NCBI GenBank assembly: GCA_964468125.1
Contig: CAYXVF010000013.1
Span: 1 to 64,000, forward strand
Direction of reading: 5' to 3'
Origin: CAYXVF01 sp964468125
GTDB taxonomy: Bacteria > Myxococcota > XYA12-FULL-58-9 > CAYXVF01
Length of the DNA stretch: 64,000 nt
Shown: piece by piece, positions 46,254 through 58,922 of the stretch
Numbering within the stretch: the first letter of the stretch is position 1
Layout of the letters: each line of letters starts with the position of its first letter
Program-made: the position numbers and the translations under genes
The notes under the pieces: model-generated
What the model saw: the letters and a program-made list of their open reading frames with translations, nothing else
What the model was told of the DNA's origin: nothing
The model's database searches: none

Positions 46254-47387
46254 CTAAAACGGCAGCGAGAGCCGCACCGCGACGCCGCCGTCGACTGGAG
46301 CGACACCCATCACGGGCGCGTCGTCGAGGGAGTCGACGAAGAGGAGCGTGAGGCCGGTGAGGCTGAGTACCCCGGCGGTGATCAATGCGATGTTGCCGTT
46401 GCGCATCTTCGCCTGCGCGTCGTCGAGCGCGTCGCGCGCCGCGAGCTGCGTGGAGCGGTCTGGGTTCTGCTCCGTCGCCCCCTGCGCCTGAGTCACCCAC
46501 ACCGCACCCAAGCCCGCGCTCACCGCACCCACCGTCAGGGTCGAGAGTCCCGCCCAGGCCAAGCTCGACAGACCTCGCTCCGAGCCATCGGCCGACACGC
46601 CGGGCTCCATCGCAACGTTCCGAGCGGGCCCCGCTCGCCCCGGCGCGGGCGGTGCCGCGGTCGCGCTCGCCGGCGCGGGTTCGGCCGGAGCGACCGCCGG
46701 GGCGCCGAGATCCAACTCGGCACGCTCGGTGGCCCCTTCTTGGGTCCCGGGCGAGGGCGCGGAAGGTTCGGGCTCCGCAGCGTCCGTGACCGCTTCTGAA
46801 TCGAGCGCCAGCTCCGGACTGAGCGGCGGGTCGGAGTCGGTCGCGCTCGGGTCCTCCTCGGCGTCGGCGAGCTCAATCTCCACCTCCGCCGGTGGCTCGA
46901 CGCCAAACAGGGTCACAAAACTCTCGGCCACCATGGAGTCGAAGGTGTCTCGGGTGACCGTCACGCTGGTCTGGCGCAAGGTCTGGCGCGAACGCGCGTC
47001 AATCACGACGGCCAAGACCTGCAATCCGCCGTCGTCACCCTGAATGCCGGTAGTGGCGAGCACCCCGCGCGCTTTGGCGCGGCGTCCGAGTTTGGCAAGA
47101 CAGGCAGCGCGACGCTTGCAGCGCCGAGTTTGGCGTTGGAGGCGCCGCGCACCGGGGGCGCCTCCACGAACGGTCGCCACCTCGATTTCTGGATGGGCGC
47201 CTGCCTCGTCTTTGAGGGCTCGAACGAATTGCTGCGCGAGCTCGCGGTCGGCCCGACGTCCGGCGATCACCGGCAAGACGAGCACTGGGGAGAGGGCTTC
47301 GGGAGCGGCTTGCGCTCGAGCGCGCGCATTCGGTGCGCCGCACGGGGCGAGAGCCAACGCGAGAGCGGCGCTCAGCGGTGCACGCAC
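46254..47387 (-). CDS. Exported protein with two C-terminal membrane segments
   Basis: A 377-residue protein with a signal-like N-terminus (MRAPLSAALALALAPCG). Residues about 30-150 form an alpha/beta domain (SPVLVLPVIAGRRADRELA, GLQVLAVVIDARSRQTLRQT). A long Ala/Pro/Glu-rich linker (about 165-260) leads to two hydrophobic segments (about 275-300 and 335-355). The family is unknown; similar layouts occur in myxobacterial envelope proteins of unknown role. Start GTG 47387 lies a few bases after the stop of the preceding cysteine-rich gene, with GGAGAG as ribosome-binding site, so it is the last gene of the operon. Confidence 0.65.
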   Translation of the reverse strand: MRAPLSAALALALAPCGAPNARARAQAAPEALSPVLVLPVIAGRRADRELAQQFVRALKDEAGAHPEIEVATVRGGAPGARRLQRQTRRCKRRAACLAKLGRRAKARGVLATTGIQGDDGGLQVLAVVIDARSRQTLRQTSVTVTRDTFDSMVAESFVTLFGVEPPAEVEIELADAEEDPSATDSDPPLSPELALDSEAVTDAAEPEPSAPSPGTQEGATERAELDLGAPAVAPAEPAPASATAAPPAPGRAGPARNVAMEPGVSADGSERGLSSLAWAGLSTLTVGAVSAGLGAVWVTQAQGATEQNPDRSTQLAARDALDDAQAKMRNGNIALITAGVLSLTGLTLLFVDSLDDAPVMGVAPVDGGVAVRLSLPF

Positions 47388-47390
47388 GGC

Positions 47391-50300
47391 TCACTCTCCT
47401 TCGGCCAAGCAACCGAGACACGAATCGCAGGTGTCGGTCACATTTGGACAGCCATCTGCTACGCAGGGATTAGGCGCCTGGCACGCAAAGCTCGAGCCGT
47501 CTTCACAGCAGATGTCGCCGCTCTGGCAGTCCTCGTAGTCCTCGCCCGCGCCGCAGGCGCAGGTGCCGCGGTTCGGATCGCAGGTGTAGTTGAACTGGGT
47601 GCACTCGGTCCCCGCAAACGAGAAGTCCGGCCCATTCGGACACCAGTTCTCACAGGCATAGCCATCGGCGTCGCTGCAGTCGCTGACGCAACGCCTCGCG
47701 GTGAGAGGCTCGCTGCTGCAGGGGCTCGAGGTGCCGCACACATCGACACAACTGTCAGAGACGCAGCACTCCGCGCCACCGCAGGTATCAAAGCCCGGCC
47801 CGCAGCCGCAGCGCTCCGCCGGTGTCGACTCGCGGTTGTCGCAGTCCGGATTCTGGGCCGGGCAGGTGGTCTCGGTAGGATTACCAAAATCACCGCTGCA
47901 GTAGTTGATGCACTCAAACCCGACGGTGTTGTTCGCGTATTCGCAGGCGTCGGGACCGCACGGGTTCGGGTCACATGGGTCCAGGTCACAGGTGCCCGCG
48001 TTGCACACCGCGTTCGGCCCGTCGCAATTCGGGTCGGTATCGCAGGCGCACTGACAGCTCTCACCATCGGGGGAGGGAAAGAAATCGGGCTCAGAGCCGC
48101 CGCAGCTCAGACCCGCGCACGGGTCGACGCAGAGGAACCCGTTGGGCTCGTTGCGGCGAACCTGACACAGAGTATTCGGTTCGATGGTGCAAGGGTCGGG
48201 GCTTAGACAGGGGTTCGGGTCGCACACATCCGCAGCGGTGCAAAACGCGGTGCCGCCGCTGCAGTTGGTGTTGGTGCCGCAGGCGCACTCGCAGCTTTGG
48301 CCGTCACCTGAGCGCAGCTTGTCGGGCTCGGGCTGGCTGCAGGTGATCGCCGCACACGGGTCAACGCAGACGTAGCCTTGCGCGTTGTTGGCGTACTCGC
48401 AGCGCGACTGAGTACCGCTGCACGGGTTCGGGTCGCAGGGGTCGAGGTCGCAGACCCCAGAGTTGCACACGGCGTTCGGCCCGTCGCAGCTCGTGTCCGA
48501 GCCGCAGGCGCACTGGCAGCTTTCGCCATCCGGAGCCCGAACCAAGTCGGGCTCACTCGCCGCACAGCTCAGGCTGTCGCAGGGGTCGACGCAGATGAAC
48601 CCGTTTGGCTGATTGCGCCGAACCTGACACAGAGTGTCGTTACCGCTGGTGCACGGGTCCGGGCTCAGGCAGGGGTTCGGGTCGCACACATCCGCAGCGG
48701 TGCAAAACGCGGTGCCGCCACTGCAGCTAGGGTCCGTTCCGCAGGCGCATTCACAGCTCTGCCCATCCAAAGAACGCAGCAGGTCCGGCGTTGGCTGTGA
48801 GCAGTTCAGCGCGGCGCACGGATCCTCGCAGCGATAGCCTGGCGCGGCCTGCTGATACACGCAACGCGTGTTGACGGGCTCCCCGCCGCAGGGGTCGCTC
48901 GCACAGGGGTCGTCGATGCACACCGGCGGATCCTGCGAAGTGTCGCAGAAGGCGTTCGGCCCGTCGCAATCCGCCGTCCCGCACTTGCACTCGAAGCTCC
49001 CGTCGTCGAGCGGGATGCAGGTCGGCTCGTCCGGCGCGCCGCCCACCGGACAGCTGCTCGGCGTGCACGCAGGCTCACAGACGTAGTCGGGTCGAGAATC
49101 GTCAAACGGGGTGCAGCGGCGCTGACAGCGCTTATTGACGGGCTCGCCGGCGCAGGGATTCTGAACTCCGCTCGCAACCGGGTCCGCATCGCACGGGTCT
49201 TGGCAGCCGTCGGCCGTGCAACAGCTGTTGCCGCCGCAGTTCGACCATGCGCCCGTCGTGTCATTTTGGCAACGGCACTGCGCGCCGCCGCCATTGTTCG
49301 TGACGCGTCGACACTCGGGATTCTGAGTGGTGCTGCTCGGGTTGCCGGCGCCGCAGGAGGTGGGGCCACACGGATCACTACAGGAGAAGTCCGAGCCAGC
49401 GTCTGCGCAGGTAATCGCGCAGCGCACGTTGTCCGGGTCACCCGTGGGGTTCGAGCTGTCGTTTGTGCACGGGTTGTTGTTCGGAAAACCGCTCACGTTG
49501 CAGGGCTGCTCGCACCTTCCGGCATTGCAGCACTCACCAGCATTCCAGGCGTTGCTCTCACTGCACTCTTCGAACCCGGAGGCGACGTCACCACACGCGC
49601 ACTCGCCCACGCTCGGATCGCAGACCGGGTTGCGCTGCCCGCCACAGCTGACCAGCACCGGCTCCTCACAGAGGTTCTGGCAGCGAAAGCCTCGCGCGAG
49701 CGTGCCGTCGCGAATGCAGGCATCGGCGCCACACGGGTTTGGCGTGCACGGGTCGTCGCAGCCCAAGGTGTTGCCGGCGCCGATCCCGGTGACGTCCGAG
49801 ATGCACCGCTCCGGGCCGGTGCACACCTCGGGCGTTCCGCTGGCGGTGCAGTAGCACGTCCCGTCGAATGGATTGCACTCGGGGTTCCGGCTCTGGTTGC
49901 TCGTTTGACAGGTAGCGATCTGCGCGGGGGCGCAGTTGTTCTGGCAGAAGAAGCCCGACGGTTCGCCGCAGCTCTTTACGCACTGCTCGGGGAAGCACGG
50001 GTTGCCGTCGCAGGGGTCGGCCACGCATTGCTCGCCGGCGTCGTTGTTGTAGCCGGGTACCCCACCCTCAACACAGCAATAGGTGTCACTCGGGCAGAGC
50101 TGATTGGGGCTCCCACACTTACACAGCCCGTCGTTTGGGTCGCAGGTGGTGGCGGGGATGGCGCAGCTCACCCCTTCGCACAGATCGATGCACTCGTAGC
50201 CGAGCTCGAGGGTGCAGTCCCTGCGACACCCACGCTCGACCTCGTTTGCGGCGCACGGATTGCCGACACACGGGTCCTCGCAGCTCAATCCGTCGATGCA

Positions 50301-51563
50301 GCATTGGTCTCCGTCGCAGCTCACGAGTCCCGGCCCGCAGACACATGCTCCATCCGCTGGGTTACAGGCGGTGTTCGCAAGGTTGTTCGGCGGAGGCGAG
50401 CAGTCGATCTCGTCGCAGCTGCTCTTGCATTCGTATCCTTCGAGCACCGCACAATTCCGCGCACACAAGGGGGCGTCCGGATTGCCGGCGCACGGATTGC
50501 CAGCGCACGGGTCCTTACACTCTGCCGAACCCGGGCCGGTCTGGTCCTCTAACGGAAAGCAGCACTCGCCACTGGCACACGGAACCGAGGGGTCTTCGCG
50601 GCAGTAGCACTGGGAATCGACGCAGATCTGGCCGGGCCCGCACTCGGGATCGCACACCCCCGCCGGCGGCAAACACTCGAGGCCCCGGCACTGCAGCCCG
50701 TCTTCGCAGCACACCCCGTCACAGCACGCGCGCCCGTCGGGACACAGGCGCCCCCCCTGATCGCAGGGCACTTCGGCACACGGGTCGACGCAGTTGCCGC
50801 TGCGGCACTGCTCGCCAGCGCCACAGACCTTTCCACTGCACAAGCTCTCCACGCAGGTCGCCTGGCCGTCTTTCACCTGACACACCCAACCCGCGTTGCA
50901 AGGACTTGGATTGCAGGGATTGGTGGCCCCGCAGCCATTGAGCGAGCACAGAAAACCGTTCGGGCAGAAGCGGTCGTCGCACGGGTTGTACTCGACGCAA
51001 TTCCCGTTCACGCAGGTGAATCCGTCGTTGCACTCGCCGCCGGCGTCGCAGTTCGGGTCGGCGGGGTTGCAGCCATTCGCGCACAGGTCCGGTTGGCAAC
51101 TCGGGACGCAACGCCCGTTGGCGCAGACCTCGAGGTTCTCGGCGCAGCGGACTCCGTCACAGGCCGCAAGCGTCGGCAGACAAACAAAGCTGCACGCTTC
51201 GCTGTCTGCGCAGCTCAAGTCACTGCACGGAGTCGGAAGACACTGACCGTTGACGCATGCCTCGCGGAGCCCACACTGCGCGTCAACTCGACACGTGTCC
51301 GAGACCGGTACGTCGTCGCCGGGATCGACGTCGTTCTCCCACTGCCCGTCGAAGACCGGATCGCCGTCGGGCTGCGAAAGGCCACCGTCGAAGGCCTCGA
51401 CGCAAACCCCGTTCTCGCAGGTGAGGCCCGCGGGGCAGGGACGCGCGCTGTCGCAGAGCTCTTGCCCATAGCGCAGCCCGAGCTCACCCGTACAAGCGCT
51501 CAGCAGCAGCAAGCACACCCAGGACAATGCGTTGCGTGGAACGTTCCGCTCGGCCACCGACAT
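47391..51563 (-). CDS. Very large cysteine-rich repeat lipoprotein
   Basis: A 1390-residue lipoprotein starting at ATG 51563 with lipobox LLLLSAC. Almost the whole chain is cysteine-rich, with short modules such as CPAGLTCENGVCV, CCEDGLQC, CDPNPCLSPDPC and CECACGTDPSCSGG, like EGF or Cys-knot adhesins. The C-terminal third contains long tandem duplications of about 154 residues (DNA period 462 bp near 47900-48850). It is an extracellular or surface protein with dozens of probable disulfides; function unknown. The gene lies 32 bp after the OmpA-like gene and 3 bp before the 46254-47387 gene on the same strand, so it is the middle of a three-gene operon. Confidence 0.8.
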   Translation of the reverse strand: MSVAERNVPRNALSWVCLLLLSACTGELGLRYGQELCDSARPCPAGLTCENGVCVEAFDGGLSQPDGDPVFDGQWENDVDPGDDVPVSDTCRVDAQCGLREACVNGQCLPTPCSDLSCADSEACSFVCLPTLAACDGVRCAENLEVCANGRCVPSCQPDLCANGCNPADPNCDAGGECNDGFTCVNGNCVEYNPCDDRFCPNGFLCSLNGCGATNPCNPSPCNAGWVCQVKDGQATCVESLCSGKVCGAGEQCRSGNCVDPCAEVPCDQGGRLCPDGRACCDGVCCEDGLQCRGLECLPPAGVCDPECGPGQICVDSQCYCREDPSVPCASGECCFPLEDQTGPGSAECKDPCAGNPCAGNPDAPLCARNCAVLEGYECKSSCDEIDCSPPPNNLANTACNPADGACVCGPGLVSCDGDQCCIDGLSCEDPCVGNPCAANEVERGCRRDCTLELGYECIDLCEGVSCAIPATTCDPNDGLCKCGSPNQLCPSDTYCCVEGGVPGYNNDAGEQCVADPCDGNPCFPEQCVKSCGEPSGFFCQNNCAPAQIATCQTSNQSRNPECNPFDGTCYCTASGTPEVCTGPERCISDVTGIGAGNTLGCDDPCTPNPCGADACIRDGTLARGFRCQNLCEEPVLVSCGGQRNPVCDPSVGECACGDVASGFEECSESNAWNAGECCNAGRCEQPCNVSGFPNNNPCTNDSSNPTGDPDNVRCAITCADAGSDFSCSDPCGPTSCGAGNPSSTTQNPECRRVTNNGGGAQCRCQNDTTGAWSNCGGNSCCTADGCQDPCDADPVASGVQNPCAGEPVNKRCQRRCTPFDDSRPDYVCEPACTPSSCPVGGAPDEPTCIPLDDGSFECKCGTADCDGPNAFCDTSQDPPVCIDDPCASDPCGGEPVNTRCVYQQAAPGYRCEDPCAALNCSQPTPDLLRSLDGQSCECACGTDPSCSGGTAFCTAADVCDPNPCLSPDPCTSGNDTLCQVRRNQPNGFICVDPCDSLSCAASEPDLVRAPDGESCQCACGSDTSCDGPNAVCNSGVCDLDPCDPNPCSGTQSRCEYANNAQGYVCVDPCAAITCSQPEPDKLRSGDGQSCECACGTNTNCSGGTAFCTAADVCDPNPCLSPDPCTIEPNTLCQVRRNEPNGFLCVDPCAGLSCGGSEPDFFPSPDGESCQCACDTDPNCDGPNAVCNAGTCDLDPCDPNPCGPDACEYANNTVGFECINYCSGDFGNPTETTCPAQNPDCDNRESTPAERCGCGPGFDTCGGAECCVSDSCVDVCGTSSPCSSEPLTARRCVSDCSDADGYACENWCPNGPDFSFAGTECTQFNYTCDPNRGTCACGAGEDYEDCQSGDICCEDGSSFACQAPNPCVADGCPNVTDTCDSCLGCLAEGE
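47900..48850. repeat. Tandem ~462-bp repeat inside the cysteine-rich gene
   Basis: The same sequence, for example GGGTTCGGGTCGCACACATC followed by CGCAGCGGTGCAAAACGCG, appears at 48211 and again at 48673, an offset of 462 bp (154 codons). Flanking similarity spans several hundred bases. It encodes repeated modules and is prone to recombination. Confidence 0.75.
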
Positions 51564-51595
51564 CAGTATGACGGTACCCCGAAGTCGCGCCACAT

Positions 51596-53353
51596 TCACC
51601 GGCTTTGTGGAGATGGGACCGATTTTTTCGGGCTTTCACGCTCAACCTTTCGAATTCGCAACGTCGCACTCACGGTTCCCCGCACCATCGCGCCGAGCTC
51701 GGCGCTCATGCGCTCGGCCTCGACTCCGCGGCTCGCCAAGTAGTTACGCACCGCGCGGGCCCGAAGCTGGGCCAATCGTTTGGCGCCTTCACCCTTGCCG
51801 TTGACGTTCACTCGGATCGCAACCCGCACGATCTCAGGGTGATCGCGCAAGAAGCGCGCGATGGTGTCCAGGGCCCGGCGAGACTCCGGGGTGAAGCCGC
51901 GCTGCCGGCCCTGGAACTCGATCGCAGTCGGCGCGATGATCTGCCGGGCGTAGACCGTCGCCTCGTCCAGCACGTCGCCGGAGGTGCCCGGGCAGCCGTC
52001 CTTGTCGGGGCTAGTCGACTGGTCTTCGTAGTCGTACGGGCAGAGATCGTTGATGTCTTTGAGCCCGTCCTGGTCGTTGTCGGGCTCGGGGCAGCCGTCG
52101 GTGTCCTCGAATCCGTCAATGTCCTCGCGCTCGTCGGGGCAACGGTCGTTCGCGTCGCTCACCCCATCGCCGTCGCTGTCCTCGTCGCTGACCTCAGGGC
52201 ATCCGTCGTAGTCCTCGAAGCCGTCGAGGTCCTCGGGCTCGTTCGGGCAGCCGTCGTCGATGTCGAGCACCCCGTCTTGGTCGTCGTCCGGCTCCGGGCA
52301 ACCATCCCCGTCTTGGAACCCGTCGTAGTCCTCCGGTTCGTAGGGACACAAGTCACTCGCATTGGCGAACCGATCACGATCTGCGTCGTCGAGAGGCTCG
52401 GCGGTGACGTATTCAATCCCTAATCCGAAGCGGATCTGCGGTGAGCCCGCCCCGCTCGACAACCCGGTCCCGAGCGATCCGCTCACTCGGAGGCTCCCGG
52501 TGCCGAGCGCGATCCGTCGCTGCAAGCCCCCGTTCACCTCGAGGTAGTTGAGCACGCTCTCCCGATCACCGGCGCCAAGGCCGAACGGCTGCCCCACCGG
52601 TGAATGCCCGGCCAACGAGAGCAGCGCATTCCAACGAGGACTCGCTCGTCGTCGGTCAATGGCATAGGCGAAACCTGCTCGATAGAACAGGGTGTCGCTG
52701 ACTTCGACTCCCAACAGCTCGGTCGCGTCCGGTCGAACGCGGTAGCCGAGGTTTAGCCCGGCGACATGCGGCCCAAACTTCTTCGAGACCGCGAGAAATG
52801 GCGCGTAGACAGCGCCGCGCTCACCAAAGAGTTCCTCAGGGTCACCCGTGGGCAGGTCGATCTCAGCACCGATCGCGACGGCCGGGCGGGCGCCGTACTC
52901 GGTCACCAACGTTCCCTTCAGCATGAGGCGAACGTCGCCGAGCCCGCCGCTGCTCAACCCGTCTTTGCCGGTGAGGCTTCGCACGAGGTCGGTGTCGAGA
53001 CCGCTCTGATCGAGTACGTAGGGCAGCACGAACCCGATATCGATGCGTTGCAGCAACGAGAAACTCCCCACTAGCATCGCGTCGTAGCGGCGATTCACAA
53101 TGCTCCCCAGGGCCGCCTCGCTGCCCTCCACCGTCGCGGTGAACAATTCGGTTGCGCCCACGAAGTGAATTCCCACGCGCGCCGCAGAGTTCATCCCGGG
53201 GGACGCGAGCTGCACGTTGAGCAAGCCGCTACCGTCCGAGGCAGGCCGGTAGTGCTGCAGCTCGCCGGAGGTCGGCGCGGTCTGCGCGCGGACCGGCGCC
53301 GTGTGCAGCATCGCGAAGATGAGGAGGATCAACCAAAGGGCAAGGCGCGACAT
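51596..53353 (-). CDS. OmpA-like outer-membrane protein with thrombospondin type-3 repeats
   Basis: A 585-residue protein with a signal peptide (MSRLALWLILLIFAMLHTAPVRA). Residues about 45-320 are a beta-barrel-like region. Five or six calcium-binding type repeats follow (DADRDRFANASDLCP, DQDGVLDIDDGCP, DSDGDGVSDANDRCP). The C-terminus (about 450-560) is an OmpA-type peptidoglycan-binding domain, PESRRALDTIARFLRDHPEI and LAQLRARAVRNYLASRGV. It probably anchors the outer membrane to the wall while exposing a barrel. It is the first gene of the minus-strand operon and diverges from the lipoprotein operon at 53426. Confidence 0.85.
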   Translation of the reverse strand: MSRLALWLILLIFAMLHTAPVRAQTAPTSGELQHYRPASDGSGLLNVQLASPGMNSAARVGIHFVGATELFTATVEGSEAALGSIVNRRYDAMLVGSFSLLQRIDIGFVLPYVLDQSGLDTDLVRSLTGKDGLSSGGLGDVRLMLKGTLVTEYGARPAVAIGAEIDLPTGDPEELFGERGAVYAPFLAVSKKFGPHVAGLNLGYRVRPDATELLGVEVSDTLFYRAGFAYAIDRRRASPRWNALLSLAGHSPVGQPFGLGAGDRESVLNYLEVNGGLQRRIALGTGSLRVSGSLGTGLSSGAGSPQIRFGLGIEYVTAEPLDDADRDRFANASDLCPYEPEDYDGFQDGDGCPEPDDDQDGVLDIDDGCPNEPEDLDGFEDYDGCPEVSDEDSDGDGVSDANDRCPDEREDIDGFEDTDGCPEPDNDQDGLKDINDLCPYDYEDQSTSPDKDGCPGTSGDVLDEATVYARQIIAPTAIEFQGRQRGFTPESRRALDTIARFLRDHPEIVRVAIRVNVNGKGEGAKRLAQLRARAVRNYLASRGVEAERMSAELGAMVRGTVSATLRIRKVERESPKKSVPSPQSR

Positions 53354-53425
53354 GGAACCATCGAGGTTAGAAGAGCGGTGATCATATGTGAATTCGCCCG
53401 TCCTTCATATACAATCTGGGGGATC

Positions 53426-53860
53426 ATGGCGCGAGTACAGTCAGCCATTCTCATCCTCATCGTTCTCACGGCCGCTTGCGAAGCGAACGACCTCGGCACG
53501 GCGTGTCCGATGGAGGTTCCCGAGATCGCGGAGAACGCCAGTGCAAACTCGGTGGATTTTCCCTCCGTCGTGGAGGTCAACACGCGCTTTCCTTGCGACT
53601 CGCTCACCTGCGTGAGCACCCGAGGCCGCGACGGGTATTGCTCCCGCGAATGCATCGGTGACAGCAATTGTCCGGCAGCATTCGAGTGCCTTCGGGTCAC
53701 GGAGCTCCCGCCATTTGAAGAGCGCAGCTATTGCGTGTGGCGCGCCTGCCGCGTCGCCCTGGAGTGCGGTGACCCGGAGACCTACGATTGCATACCAGGC
53801 AATTATGGCCCGGACGCCGCCCCTGGCCTGTGTGGCTTTCGCGAGGAGCTCGACGGATGA
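53426..53860 (+). CDS. Small cysteine-rich lipoprotein
   Basis: A 144-residue lipoprotein: MARVQSAILILIVLTAAC gives the lipobox cysteine at about residue 18. The mature part contains about 13 cysteines in pairs (CDSLTC, CSRECIGDSNCPAAFEC, CVWRACRVALEC), probably disulfide-linked in the periplasm or at the surface. No known family was recognised. ATG 53426 follows GGGGGAT. The stop overlaps the start of the VWA gene (ATGA). Confidence 0.7.
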   Translation: MARVQSAILILIVLTAACEANDLGTACPMEVPEIAENASANSVDFPSVVEVNTRFPCDSLTCVSTRGRDGYCSRECIGDSNCPAAFECLRVTELPPFEERSYCVWRACRVALECGDPETYDCIPGNYGPDAAPGLCGFREELDG

Positions 53861-55272
53861 GGTTTCCGGTTCCTGTTCATGTTCTTCATGCGCGACTCGT
53901 GCGCTGGGCTTTTTTGGCCATCCTCGTCCAGAGCGCAGCCTGTCAGAGCTATCCGTTTGCCTTTCAGAGCAATCAGCGCGTCGCGACCCGTCGCTACGAG
54001 GTGGAGGTCGAAACCGAGGGCCGGACCGACATTCTCTTCGTGATCGACAACTCAGGTTCGATGGCCGAAGAGCAGGAAAAGCTAAAGGAAAACATCGGCG
54101 TGTTCATCGATGTCCTGACCCGCAGCGTTAACGATTATCAGGTCGGTATTCTCTCCACGGACATCTTTCGACGCCCGGGCCCGCAATGCGATCCGTGCTG
54201 CGACCTGGACCTCGACGACGACGGCATTCCGGATTGGTCCACGTGCGACGCGGGGCGCCTGGTCGCGGCCGACGGGCGCCGACGGCTGTTTCGGCGACCC
54301 GCGGGCGACACACCAGAAGAAACCGAAGCGCTGATTGAGCAGCTCATCCTCGACTTCAACGACACCGTGACGAGCCTGGGCACCACCGGTAACGCCACCG
54401 AGGCGGCTTTTGAGGCGGTGCGCCTGGCGTTGGATCCAGAAGGCGACGTGGGCACTCGCGCGCTCAACTTTGGCTTCCTGCGCGACGACGCGGACCTCAC
54501 GCTGATTTTCCTTACCGACGAGGACGATTGCAGCGCTCCGTTCGATTGGTACAACGAACTCAATCGTGACGATTCAGACTGCTACGTCGACGAAGCCCTC
54601 AATTCGGTGAGCGAATTCTTGGATTTTCTCGTCGAGCGAAAGGGCTTCGTGCGGCGGGTGCGGGCCGCCGCGATCGTGGGCGCGGTGCCTAACCCGGACA
54701 CCGAGCTTGGCTTCTCAGCCGGCGGCTGCTTCACCGCCGACGACGATAGTGCCTCGGACACCTGCGGATGTTGGAGCGCGCGCTTTCTGCCCGACCGAAG
54801 ACCCGGCGAGGTCGGAGAGTTTTACTGCAACCTGCTCGCGAGCGACCCCTATAACCAAACCGCACAGCGCCAACCGCTCGACGACAGCAACCAGGGCGGG
54901 TGCATCGCGTTGCCAGGCGCGCGTTACGTCAACTTCATCTCCGAGCTGAGCAGCCGCCGCCAAGCGCTCGGCTTACAGCCCGGGGTCGACATCGATTCAA
55001 TCTGCCGTGCGGACTACGCCGAAACCCTCGAGCGCATCGCTCTTTCGGTCGTGCTCTCGAACTGCTTTCGGCTCAAGGAACCGCCTGCATCGCTCGAGGG
55101 CGTGCAGTTTCTCCGTAATCGCGAGCCGCTGCCGCGCGTGCAGTCAGGCAGCACCGACCCGGGCTGGAGCTATTCCGAGGCTACTCGAGAGGTCTGCCTC
55201 GAGGGCGGCGTGGTCAAGGAGGTCGGAGACATCTTCGAGTTCGTCATCCCCACCGAGGAGCCGCGACAATAG
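53857..55272 (+). CDS. VWA-domain lipoprotein
   Basis: A 471-residue lipoprotein with a lipobox at about residue 29 (LVQSAAC). The mature part is a von Willebrand A domain with an intact MIDAS motif DILFVIDNSGSMAEE (about residues 65-79) and a later TLIFLTDEDDC. Extra cysteines (CDPCCDLDLDDDG) form a family-specific insertion. Its start overlaps the preceding stop (ATGA) and the next gene starts directly after its stop, so the three plus-strand genes are one operon. VWA domains bind protein ligands through the metal site; the ligand here is unknown. Confidence 0.8.
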   Translation: MRFPVPVHVLHARLVRWAFLAILVQSAACQSYPFAFQSNQRVATRRYEVEVETEGRTDILFVIDNSGSMAEEQEKLKENIGVFIDVLTRSVNDYQVGILSTDIFRRPGPQCDPCCDLDLDDDGIPDWSTCDAGRLVAADGRRRLFRRPAGDTPEETEALIEQLILDFNDTVTSLGTTGNATEAAFEAVRLALDPEGDVGTRALNFGFLRDDADLTLIFLTDEDDCSAPFDWYNELNRDDSDCYVDEALNSVSEFLDFLVERKGFVRRVRAAAIVGAVPNPDTELGFSAGGCFTADDDSASDTCGCWSARFLPDRRPGEVGEFYCNLLASDPYNQTAQRQPLDDSNQGGCIALPGARYVNFISELSSRRQALGLQPGVDIDSICRADYAETLERIALSVVLSNCFRLKEPPASLEGVQFLRNREPLPRVQSGSTDPGWSYSEATREVCLEGGVVKEVGDIFEFVIPTEEPRQ

Positions 55273-58260
<2,988 letters not shown>

Positions 58261-58273
58261 CGCTCCTTCCGAA

Positions 58274-58295
58274 CCCCGAGAGGAGTTCTCAGGGG
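58274..58295. terminator. Possible bidirectional terminator
   Basis: Arms CCCCGAGA (58274-58281) and TCTC-A-GGGG (58287-58295) with a 5-nt loop form a stable hairpin between the convergent genes. No U-tract follows on either strand, so termination is only possible. Confidence 0.35.
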
Positions 58296-58337
58296 CAGCA
58301 TCGAAACCGGGCGAGCGATGGCGCTTCTGGCGCGGGA

Positions 58338-58913
58338 CTACTGGGTTTTGGGCGCGGCGCGATTGAACTCGTTCATCGCTCGAGCGACGCCGTGTTCGAG
58401 GATTGCTTCGACCGCGTCGCACGCGATGACGATCGCCTCGTCCACGAGCGTGCGCTCGTCGGGGCGGAACTTCGAGAGCACGTGCTCCGCGCCTGCGCGA
58501 CCTGAGGGGGGTTTGCCGACCCCCATGCGAATGCGGACGAAGCCCGGGTCGAAGTGGCTGATGATCGACTTCAAGCCGTTGTTACCGCCGGCGCCGCCGC
58601 CCTTCTTGATGCGTACGATGCCGGGCTCGAAATCGAGCTCGTCGTGGATCACGATGACGTTTTCGGGGGGAATCTTGTAGTAGCGAGCGAGCGGGCCCAC
58701 GGCCTCGCCACTGAGATTCATGAAGGTCGTCGGCTTCTGAAGTAGCACGTCTTCGTCGCCCATTCGGCCACGGCTCACGTGCCCCTTTCTCTCGAGCTTC
58801 GAGGGGGGGAAATGAAAGCGGTACGCCAAGGCATCGATGACCTCGAAGCCTACGTTGTGTCGCGTTTTTTCATAGCGGGCCCCGGGATTGCCGAGGCCCG
58901 TAATGAGGATCAT
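58338..58913 (-). CDS. pth: Peptidyl-tRNA hydrolase
   Basis: A 191-residue enzyme with the Pth motifs: GLGNPGARYEKTRHNVGFEV (catalytic His in TRHNVG), KPTTFMNLSGEAV, VIHDELDFEPG and GGGAGGNNGLKSI. It recycles peptidyl-tRNAs released during translation. It is the last gene of the tRNA-Gln-prs-rplY-pth group, 10 bp after rplY. Confidence 0.96.
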   Translation of the reverse strand: MILITGLGNPGARYEKTRHNVGFEVIDALAYRFHFPPSKLERKGHVSRGRMGDEDVLLQKPTTFMNLSGEAVGPLARYYKIPPENVIVIHDELDFEPGIVRIKKGGGAGGNNGLKSIISHFDPGFVRIRMGVGKPPSGRAGAEHVLSKFRPDERTLVDEAIVIACDAVEAILEHGVARAMNEFNRAAPKTQ

Positions 58914-58922
58914 GAGCTAGAC

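Noticed and set aside
47130..48206. Long plus-strand frame opposite the cysteine-rich gene
   Set aside because: Val/Ala/Arg-rich reverse complement of a repetitive Cys-rich gene; no independent start signal.
49200..50552. 450-codon plus-strand frame opposite the cysteine-rich gene
   Set aside because: Same effect of codon bias over repeats; no domain or ribosome-binding site.
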